A stretch of DNA of 10,431 nt from Euryarchaeota archaeon UBA495 (GTDB taxonomy: Archaea; Thermoplasmatota; Poseidoniia; Poseidoniales; Poseidoniaceae). The position numbers and the translations under genes were made by a program. The stretch is taken from contig DALQ01000070.1 in assembly GCA_002496845.1 (NCBI GenBank), forward strand, positions 1-10,431. The letters run 5' to 3'. The notes below the pieces were generated by a model. That model saw nothing but the letters and a program-made list of their open reading frames with translations. It had not been told where the DNA came from and made no database searches. Position 1 is the stretch's first letter; each line of letters begins with the position of its first letter. This document shows positions 5,502 to 10,431 of this stretch, piece after piece.

Positions 5502-8360
5502 TCATTCGAGCACGGCGTCGATGGGCGTCATGTGTTCTGCCGTGACCACGCCATCGCCGAAATCCACGCCACGCTTCTTGTGACGGATGAGGGAAAGGAT
5601 GTCCCGCTCACCGGCCAGCAAGGCAGGCAGCAGGAAGCAACTGGTCAGGAAGGCGGCTGCAATCAGCGCGGCCATGATGCCGAAGAAGTTCTCCAGGCCC
5701 GGGAAGGCCGCCAAGAATCCCGCCGAAATACCGGCGATGGTGGTGATGGAGGTCTCAAAGATCGTTTGACCGGTGCTTTCGACCGAATGCGCAAGGCCGG
5801 TTGGCGTCTCTCCCTCCTCTTGGATGCGATGCATCATGTGGATGGCGTCGTCGACACCGATGCCGAAGACGATGGTGCCGATCATCGCGGTGAAGATGTT
5901 GACGTTCACGTCCCCGCTTCGCATCATCAGCGGTTGCCAAAGGATGACCACGGCCACGGGAATCATGGTGTAGATTCCGATTCGAGGGCTGCGGAACATC
6001 AGCATCAGGACCAAGGTGAGGACCACCATGGTGATGATGGTGGTCCGCGATTGGGTTTCGTGGATGCCTTCGTTGATGTCCAAGGACACAGGAAGTCCAC
6101 CGGTCAGGCGCGATGAACGCGTGTCTTGCAGGAGGGTCTCCTCAGAGAGGATGACGTCGATTTCGTCGCGAAGCGTTTCCGCGTAATTCAGGTTCATGTA
6201 GGGCTGGTCGACGTAAATCAGGGCCTTGGTGCCCGCTTCGTTGAGAAGCATGGAGCGGACCTCCGGACTCAGCGTGTCGAACACCACGCTGACCATGTCA
6301 CGCCGGAGGCCTTCGCGTCCGTCCGGGCCCGTCGCATCGAGCGTTAACCAGAGGTGGCACTCGATTGGATCGTTGGACTCCCAGCACGGCTCGTGGAGCA
6401 GGTCCCACAGGCTGCCTTGGTAGAGGGTCACGCCATCGGTGAGTTCGATGGTGACGGGAATCGATTTCAGGAACAGGACGATGCTGGTGGTGTTGGTGTA
6501 TTCGACCTGCGTGACCAGGGCTTCCACCCGGTCGATCTCATCGAGCACAGGGATGTCGCGGATGTGGTCGGTGCCGTTGTCGTTGCTGCGCATGGTGGCG
6601 TCGAAGACGAACAACGACGTTTGACCCGAATCAAACTGCTGTGAATAGGTTGCCAAGGCATCGAGCGATGCGATGTCATCGGGGGCTTCGCTCGAACCTG
6701 TGATCGGTTCCGATAGCGCGTCGAGGTTGGCCACGCCAACGGCGGTGATCAGGAAGGCGACACCGACGACGGCGTACCAGTGCTTGACGGGTGCTCGACC
6801 AACTTTGCCCCATGCCGCAGGGGTCGATTTCCTGCTGTATCGAAGCAGCCAGGCCAAGGTCGGGACCAGGAGGAGGCTGAACACCAGCGTGGATATGATG
6901 CCCAGCACCAAGGTCACACCCACCGAGCGAATCGGAGTGACGGCCACGATTTGTGGGACCATGAGGACCGAGAATCCAATCACCGTGGTGACCGCAGAAA
7001 GCAGCACAGCGAGGCCCGTGGATTGGGTCATCTCGAGCACACACGTGCGGTAGAGGGTCATGTCCCAGAGGTCAGGAACAGGGTGCTCGTCTTCACCGCG
7101 CCGTCGCCGGAGCATGTTCTCGCTGTGGGCGGCGTCGATGTGGTGGCGCCGCCGTTCTTCGACGCGGTTGACCATGTGGAGGGCATAGTCCACCCCCAGC
7201 CCGATCAGAATCGGGAAGGTCGCGACGATCATCGGTGTCAGGGTCAAGTCCAGCAGCACCGTGGTCCCAAAGGTCACCGAGAGGGCCATGACGATGGGCA
7301 AGCCGGTGATGATGACGACCTTGGCTGAGCGGTGGAGGGCGGTGATGATGCCGATGGTGAACAGCAGCGAAAACGGAAGCATGTTCAGCAAATCGTCGTA
7401 AATCTCGTTGCTCACGTCTTCCAAGACTTTGGTCAGCCCCGTCACCGTCATGTCCGTGTTGTCGAGGTCGCTTGGCCGGTCGTCGATGACGTTCTGAACG
7501 TGCTGCAACAACTCAGCGAAGTCGTTGAAATCCGTCCGGTTCAAATCGTGGTTCAAACCGATGACGATGGCCGCTGTGTCCCACACGCCATCGCCGTCGA
7601 GGTCGTTGGTGGGGTCTCCGTCCGAGTCGCTGTCGTAGGTGGGGTCGAGGTCGTTGGTGTCCCTGACCATCCCGGTGAAGGCACCGCCGAGGTTCTCCAC
7701 CAAGGCATCGATGCGGTCTTGGTCGGGGATGGCGTACGCGCCGCCGCCCGGCACATTGCAGTCAAAACTCACAGGGATGCGAGATTGAACGCCGTGTTCG
7801 CACATGGAATTGTTGAATCGTCCGTCGGCGGAGTTGGCCTCTTTGATCAACTGGGCCGGCGAAAGGATCCACAGGATGCCGTCTTCCCGCCCTCGGTCGT
7901 TCTTGTTCCAGTCGATGCCTCGGCTTGTGGCGCCAGAATTCTTGTTCTCATCGTCGCCCTCAACCCATGAAATCTCACGAAGGATGGCTTCGTCAGAGAT
8001 GTTGTCTCCGAGTCCTTGACCAAGCCTTGCGTTGTCCGTTTGAATGTAGATGATCGCGATGTCGGTGGACCACTCCTCGCGGACTTCCAGGAGCAGGTCC
8101 GTGGATTCCGCATCATCAGGGAGGAAAATCTCGACGTCGTCGTCGATTTGCTCTTGGAATGAAAGCCCAACTTGGCCCAGCATCCCCGCGATGATGAGGC
8201 ACACCACCAATACCATCCGAGGGGAGGTCAAAGCGGCGGTGTACATGCCTTCGAAGCCTCGTTCCATGCGGGCTTTGGCGAGGTTCGCCACGCGGTCGCC
8301 AACTTCACGGACGTTTTTGATGGCGGCAAGGGTCTCCGTCCGGAGGGCCTCATCCACCAT
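5502..8360 (-). CDS. RND-superfamily transporter, HAE3/MmpL/HpnN/Patched-like (952 aa)
   Basis: Membrane transporter with the duplicated RND plan; relatives move lipids, hopanoids or sterols across or out of the membrane, driven by ion flux. Predicted helices: TM1 47-67, TM2-6 within 328-508, TM7 528-546, TM8-12 within 772-915. The paired relay motifs are GLGVDYALHM (387-396, D391) and GIGVDDAIHM (833-842, D837), typical of HAE3/sterol-sensing-domain members, each followed by an Arg/Glu-rich cytoplasmic segment. Two large outside loops (about 68-327 and 547-771) each hold one close Cys pair (C187/C201 and C659/C668), suggesting disulfides. The first loop also contains an Asp-rich calcium-loop-like insert (243-261). 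About 46 residues of charged sequence precede TM1. ATG at 8360 has no Shine-Dalgarno sequence, and an in-frame TAG at 8393-8391 rules out a longer start; CCAAAAC is centred 25 bp upstream, so its own leaderless promoter is possible. It lies 47 bp after the glycosyltransferase stop codon. The substrate cannot be told from sequence. Confidence 0.93.
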   Translation of the reverse strand: MVDEALRTETLAAIKNVREVGDRVANLAKARMERGFEGMYTAALTSPRMVLVVCLIIAGMLGQVGLSFQEQIDDDVEIFLPDDAESTDLLLEVREEWSTDIAIIYIQTDNARLGQGLGDNISDEAILREISWVEGDDENKNSGATSRGIDWNKNDRGREDGILWILSPAQLIKEANSADGRFNNSMCEHGVQSRIPVSFDCNVPGGGAYAIPDQDRIDALVENLGGAFTGMVRDTNDLDPTYDSDSDGDPTNDLDGDGVWDTAAIVIGLNHDLNRTDFNDFAELLQHVQNVIDDRPSDLDNTDMTVTGLTKVLEDVSNEIYDDLLNMLPFSLLFTIGIITALHRSAKVVIITGLPIVMALSVTFGTTVLLDLTLTPMIVATFPILIGLGVDYALHMVNRVEERRRHHIDAAHSENMLRRRRGEDEHPVPDLWDMTLYRTCVLEMTQSTGLAVLLSAVTTVIGFSVLMVPQIVAVTPIRSVGVTLVLGIISTLVFSLLLVPTLAWLLRYSRKSTPAAWGKVGRAPVKHWYAVVGVAFLITAVGVANLDALSEPITGSSEAPDDIASLDALATYSQQFDSGQTSLFVFDATMRSNDNGTDHIRDIPVLDEIDRVEALVTQVEYTNTTSIVLFLKSIPVTIELTDGVTLYQGSLWDLLHEPCWESNDPIECHLWLTLDATGPDGREGLRRDMVSVVFDTLSPEVRSMLLNEAGTKALIYVDQPYMNLNYAETLRDEIDVILSEETLLQDTRSSRLTGGLPVSLDINEGIHETQSRTTIITMVVLTLVLMLMFRSPRIGIYTMIPVAVVILWQPLMMRSGDVNVNIFTAMIGTIVFGIGVDDAIHMMHRIQEEGETPTGLAHSVESTGQTIFETSITTIAGISAGFLAAFPGLENFFGIMAALIAAAFLTSCFLLPALLAGERDILSLIRHKKRGVDFGDGVVTAEHMTPIDAVLE

Positions 8361-8407
8361 GTGTGGGGGAGCGTGGTTCGGGTTTTGGACCTACGCCCTC
8401 AACGGCT

Positions 8408-9340
8408 TCAATCGATGCCAAAGTGCTCGACAATGAGGTGGCGCAGAAGGCTGCGGACGCCTTGGAGGACCAAGCCTGTGGCCATGAGGCTGAGGCCGAG
8501 CACGCCGACCCAGATGGCGGTCAAACCGTCGCCGAGGAACGTGTCGAGGGTGTTGGTGACGTTCTGGGCCACGTTCAGGCCCATCGCCGCCCCGGTGGCG
8601 AACAGCCCTATGCCGGGCAAGCCAAGCACGAGCAGCGGCTTCTTTTGCGAGAGGGAAATCAAGGCCCAGGAGAGCACGGTAAATCCGTGCGAGACCGCCG
8701 TGTAGTTGGATCCCTTGGGCACGTCGTAGCGGATGACGGTGGGGACTTCCCGGACGTGGAGCTGCTTTTCTTGGGCGTCTTCGAGCATTTCCAGCGAGAG
8801 TTCCATGCCTTCTGCGTCAAAGCGCAGACGATCGAGGGCACGAGACGAGAACGCCCTGAATCCGGACTGGGTGTCTCGGATGCCGAGTTCGTTGCTCAAG
8901 TTTGACGTGGCGGTGATCACGCGAATGCCGAGCCGTCGGTAGGCCGGCATGTGCGTACCTCCTCCACCTTCGACGAAGCGTGAACCGATCGTGAAATCCG
9001 CAGAGCCGTCCATGATTGGTTCCAACAAGCGAGGGATGTCCTCGGTGTTGTGCTGGCCATCGCTGTCCAGGACCACGAGTGCATCCACGTCCATTTGGCG
9101 GGCGTGTTTGAACAGGGTCTTGAGCGCCCCACCGTAACCTCGGTTGACACGGTGTCGAATGACGGTCGCTCCGCACGCCTCTGCGATTCGGGCGCTGGCG
9201 TCCGAGGATCCATCGTCAATGCAGATGACCTCGTCAACGTGCTCCAAAGCGCGCATGACGACGGTACCGATGGTCTCCTCTTCGTTGAAGACCGGCATGC
9301 CCGCGATGACGCGGAACCTTTCCGAAGTGGGGTCAGCCAC
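8408..9340 (-). CDS. Family 2 glycosyltransferase, dolichyl/polyprenyl-phosphate sugar synthase-like, with two C-terminal TM helices
   Basis: Likely transfers a sugar from a nucleotide-sugar donor to a polyprenyl phosphate or similar membrane lipid on the cytoplasmic face. The GT-A fold motifs occur in order: PVFNEEETI (16-24), IDDGSSD (41-47), the GYGGA turn after the second strand (68-72), the metal-binding DSDGQH (92-97), GSRF (119-122) and RDTQSGFRAF (155-164), the last typical of DPM1/ArnC-like enzymes. Two hydrophobic helices follow (about 236-256 and 272-292), ending in a short LLRHLIVEHFGID tail. At 310 residues it fits DPM1-like proteins with a small C-terminal membrane domain. The start is GTG at 9340-9338, chosen because it lies about 15 residues before the first strand motif and has GGAGG (9355-9351) 10 nt upstream; the next Met, residue 15, would cut into the first beta strand. 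It is followed on the same strand by the RND transporter after 47 bp, a probable co-transcribed pair. Acceptor and sugar are unknown. Confidence 0.93.
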   Translation of the reverse strand: MADPTSERFRVIAGMPVFNEEETIGTVVMRALEHVDEVICIDDGSSDASARIAEACGATVIRHRVNRGYGGALKTLFKHARQMDVDALVVLDSDGQHNTEDIPRLLEPIMDGSADFTIGSRFVEGGGGTHMPAYRRLGIRVITATSNLSNELGIRDTQSGFRAFSSRALDRLRFDAEGMELSLEMLEDAQEKQLHVREVPTVIRYDVPKGSNYTAVSHGFTVLSWALISLSQKKPLLVLGLPGIGLFATGAAMGLNVAQNVTNTLDTFLGDGLTAIWVGVLGLSLMATGLVLQGVRSLLRHLIVEHFGID

Positions 9341-9360
9341 GTTGGAACGGCCTCCAAGGT

Positions 9361-9370
9361 CCTATTTAGT
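9361..9370 (-). promoter_or_regulatory. TATA-like box of the glycosyltransferase gene
   Basis: On the minus strand ACTAAATAGG stands out as A/T-rich in a GC-rich setting. Its CTAAATA core is centred 26 bp before the GTG start at 9340, the usual distance from an archaeal TATA box to the transcription start. That would make the message leaderless or nearly so, which is at odds with the GGAGG motif (9355-9351) between box and start. Either a second upstream promoter uses that ribosome binding site, or GGAGG is fortuitous. Confidence 0.4.
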
Positions 9371-9402
9371 CCATATCGGTCAAAGAAGGGGTCGTTGATG
9401 TG

Positions 9403-9433
9403 GACGCCACCCCTGCCGCAGCAGGGGGGCGTC
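9403..9433 (-). terminator. Strong hairpin between the small gene and the glycosyltransferase gene, possible terminator
   Basis: GACGCC-A-CCCCTGC (9403-9416) pairs with GCAGGGGGGCGTC (9421-9433): 13 base pairs with one bulged A and a four-base CGCA loop. It lies 38 bp past the stop codon of the small minus-strand gene and 33 bp before the TATA-like box of the next gene, so its position fits a transcript boundary. On the minus strand a short T-rich tract (TTCTTT, 9388-9383) follows after about a dozen bases, not immediately as in a bacterial intrinsic terminator. A role as a processing site or regulatory structure is equally possible. Confidence 0.35.
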
Positions 9434-9471
9434 GGCCGCGCCATGGGCGTAGAATGTGAAGGACGTCGGCC

Positions 9472-9726
9472 TCAATCAACCAGCTGGCTGATCGTGGTCA
9501 CCGCACGTTCACCTTCGAGGACCCGCTGCAGGGCGCGCAGCGAGATGACGAGGGGCGCGTAGGCCCTTCCGTCGCTCGTGGTGTACGTGGAGCAGGCCTG
9601 GATGGCCTCGGTGTCGATCGACACCTTGAGCGCCCCACCGGCGCCGCTCCTCCGGACGTAACCCACCAGCATGCTGGCGGTGTCCTCTTCCTTCGTTTCG
9701 TTCGTTGTTTCCTTGTTCTTGGGCAT
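9472..9726 (-). CDS. Small unrecognised protein (84 aa)
   Basis: I do not recognise this family. The protein has a charged, low-complexity N-terminus (MPKNKETTNETKEED, residues 1-15), probably disordered, followed by a compact domain rich in short beta-like and helical stretches: MLVGYVRRSGAGGALKVSID, a single Cys in EAIQACSTYTT, the DGRAYAPLVISL segment, and a final helix LRALQRVLEGERAV ending TTISQLVD. It has no signal peptide or membrane segment, so it is probably cytoplasmic. The start ATG at 9726-9724 is chosen over an ATG 20 codons upstream because GGAGGGA (9739-9733) lies six bases before it, the best Shine-Dalgarno match in the window. The open frame, this binding site and the domain-like C-terminal two thirds support a real gene. 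It is divergent from the epimerase gene and lies 131 bp upstream of the glycosyltransferase start, separated from it by a strong hairpin, so it is probably its own transcription unit. Confidence 0.75.
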   Translation of the reverse strand: MPKNKETTNETKEEDTASMLVGYVRRSGAGGALKVSIDTEAIQACSTYTTSDGRAYAPLVISLRALQRVLEGERAVTTISQLVD

Positions 9727-9830
9727 GTTGTTTCCCTCCGCCGTTCGGCAAGGTGTGTGCTCGACCTCTACGGTCATGAAGGACATGGGTGGGACGAAAG
9801 GATGAATTCAGACCCGCTTCAGGGCCCATC
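9727..9830. promoter_or_regulatory. Divergent promoter region between the small gene and the epimerase gene
   Basis: These 104 bp hold the 5' regions of both genes. On the plus strand TGAATTCA (9803-9810), preceded by purine-rich CGAAAGGA, is centred about 25 bp before the epimerase ATG at 9831, which lacks a good Shine-Dalgarno sequence, so a leaderless message is plausible. The box is palindromic and could in principle serve the minus strand too, giving the small gene a leader of about 50 nt with its Shine-Dalgarno sequence. No operator-like repeat was seen. Confidence 0.35.
9733..9739 (-). promoter_or_regulatory. Shine-Dalgarno sequence deciding the start of the small gene
   Basis: GGAGGGA on the minus strand, six bases (AACAAC) before the ATG at 9726. 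It matches the anti-Shine-Dalgarno core well and picks this ATG over the upstream in-frame ATGs at 9786 and 9777, which would add the non-domain-like segment MSFMTVEVEHTPCRTAEGNN. Confidence 0.7.
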
Positions 9831-10431
9831 ATGCAGTGGCTGGTCACCGGCGGTGCAGGTTTCATTGGTTCACACGTCGTTGACCGTTTGGTCGAACGCG
9901 GCGATCAAGTCCGCGTCTTGGACGATCTTTCCAGCGGTCGTCGTGAATTTCTCTCGCACCATCTCGACGCTGGCCGTGTCGATCTCCGAATTGTTGACCT
10001 GACCGATTACGAGGCGACCATGCCGCATTTCGAAGGCATCGACCGCGTCATTCACCTCGCAGCGAACCCCGACATCCGCCTTGGAACGCGCGTGACTGAC
10101 ACGGATCTTCGTCATGGCACCATCGCGACGTACAACGTGCTCGAGTCCATGCGGCAACACGGCGTGAACGACATCGCCTTTGCTTCGTCCTCGGTGGTCT
10201 ACGGCGAGGGTGCACCGTTGCCGACGCCGGAAACGCACGGTCCATGCGTTCCCATTTCGCTCTACGGGGCCAGCAAATCTGCAGGAGAAGGGCTCATCGG
10301 TGCATACGTCGGGACCTTCGGCTTTCGGGCCTGGATGTTCCGCTTCGCCAACATCATTGGCGGGCGTGGGACGCACGGCGTGATCTACGATTTCATCCAC
10401 AAGCTCATCGCCACGCCGGACCGCTTGGAAG
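9831..10431 (+). CDS. NAD-dependent nucleotide-sugar epimerase/dehydratase, extended SDR family (N-terminal 200 aa, cut by window edge)
   Basis: Probably interconverts or modifies a nucleotide-activated sugar in the cytoplasm, like UDP-glucose 4-epimerase. The Rossmann dinucleotide motif TGGAGFIGSH is at residues 6-15. An acidic residue at the end of the second strand (LDDLSSG, D31) indicates preference for NAD(H). HLAAN (75-79), the active-site SSSVVYG (119-125), the catalytic YGASK (Y145, K149) followed by AGE, and RFANIIG (171-177) are all intact. These are the hallmarks of GalE-like SDR enzymes. The protein would normally be about 300-330 residues, so the C-terminal substrate-binding part is beyond the window and the exact substrate (UDP-Glc/Gal, UDP-GlcNAc or a dehydratase product) cannot be assigned. 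The ATG at 9831 is two residues before the first strand of the Rossmann fold, the expected place. There is only a weak AGGG before it, and TGAATTCA sits about 25 bp upstream. It is divergent from the small gene and near the glycosyltransferase, which suits a role in envelope glycan or glycolipid synthesis. Confidence 0.92.
   Translation, partial: MQWLVTGGAGFIGSHVVDRLVERGDQVRVLDDLSSGRREFLSHHLDAGRVDLRIVDLTDYEATMPHFEGIDRVIHLAANPDIRLGTRVTDTDLRHGTIATYNVLESMRQHGVNDIAFASSSVVYGEGAPLPTPETHGPCVPISLYGASKSAGEGLIGAYVGTFGFRAWMFRFANIIGGRGTHGVIYDFIHKLIATPDRLE

Noticed and set aside
5364..6116. Plus-strand open frame of 250 codons rich in His, Asp and Gly
   Set aside because: It overlaps the 3' end of RNase P RNA and lies antisense to the transporter. 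Its His/Asp/Gly-rich make-up is what the complement of a GC-rich membrane-protein gene gives, and it has no recognisable motif.
7332..7970. Plus-strand open frame of 212 codons opposite the transporter
   Set aside because: Valine- and Asp-rich complement of the transporter codons; no ribosome binding site or motif.
9430..9473. Direct repeat CGTCGGCC at two places about 35 bp apart
   Set aside because: Eight bases of pure GC-rich sequence, with one copy running into the small gene's stop codon. Likely chance, and no target-site duplication or mobile element is nearby.
9727..9786. N-terminal extension of the small gene to the ATG at 9786
   Set aside because: The extra 20 residues look unlike a domain or signal peptide, and the strong GGAGGGA six bases before the ATG at 9726 marks the later start. 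The extension would also fill most of the divergent promoter region.

Overview
The window looks archaeal, most likely a GC-rich marine euryarchaeon of the Thermoplasmatota (Marine Group II / Poseidoniales type). Three things point that way. The RNase P RNA has the universal P4 core but no P18 hairpin between its P15-side strand and the conserved UGAAUG block, as is usual in archaeal type A RNAs. There is a very large secreted, C-terminally anchored beta-rich protein rich in Asp and N-glycosylation sequons. Several gene starts lack a Shine-Dalgarno sequence but have an A/T-rich box about 25-27 bp upstream, as expected for leaderless archaeal transcripts. The taxonomic call is an inference; no database search was possible.

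Layout, left to right. Bases 1-154 (minus) hold the N-terminal 51 codons of ribose-5-phosphate isomerase A, cut by the window edge. A 91-bp divergent promoter region separates it from a 1635-residue exported surface protein (246-5153, plus). That protein has a signal peptide, a MAM/jelly-roll-like domain, serial beta-sandwich regions, one textbook EF-hand-type calcium loop, a CARDB-like juxtamembrane domain and a C-terminal membrane anchor. Only 38 bp later lies the RNase P RNA gene (about 5192-5499, plus), whose 13-bp terminal helix P1 can be read directly. It abuts, tail to tail, the stop codon of a 952-residue RND-superfamily transporter (5502-8360, minus) of the HAE3/MmpL/HpnN/Patched-like type. 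Upstream of the transporter on the same strand, 47 bp away, is a family 2 glycosyltransferase resembling dolichyl-phosphate sugar synthases with two C-terminal membrane helices (8408-9340).

A 131-bp gap follows with a strong hairpin and a TATA-like box. Then come a small unrecognised 84-residue protein (9472-9726, minus) with a clear Shine-Dalgarno sequence, a 104-bp divergent region, and the start of a nucleotide-sugar epimerase/dehydratase of the extended SDR family (9831 to the window end, plus).

The probable common theme of the right half is the cell envelope. The epimerase would make a nucleotide sugar, the glycosyltransferase would move a sugar onto a polyprenyl-phosphate or other membrane lipid, and the RND protein could move a lipidic substrate. 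The large surface protein is a candidate acceptor of N-glycans. These functional links are inferred from family membership and adjacency. I found no CRISPR array, insertion sequence, tRNA or defence system, and no clear evidence of a wholly new system. The most interesting items are the calcium-loop insert in the transporter's ectodomain, the architecture of the giant surface protein, the unrecognised small gene, and the recurring box at about -26.
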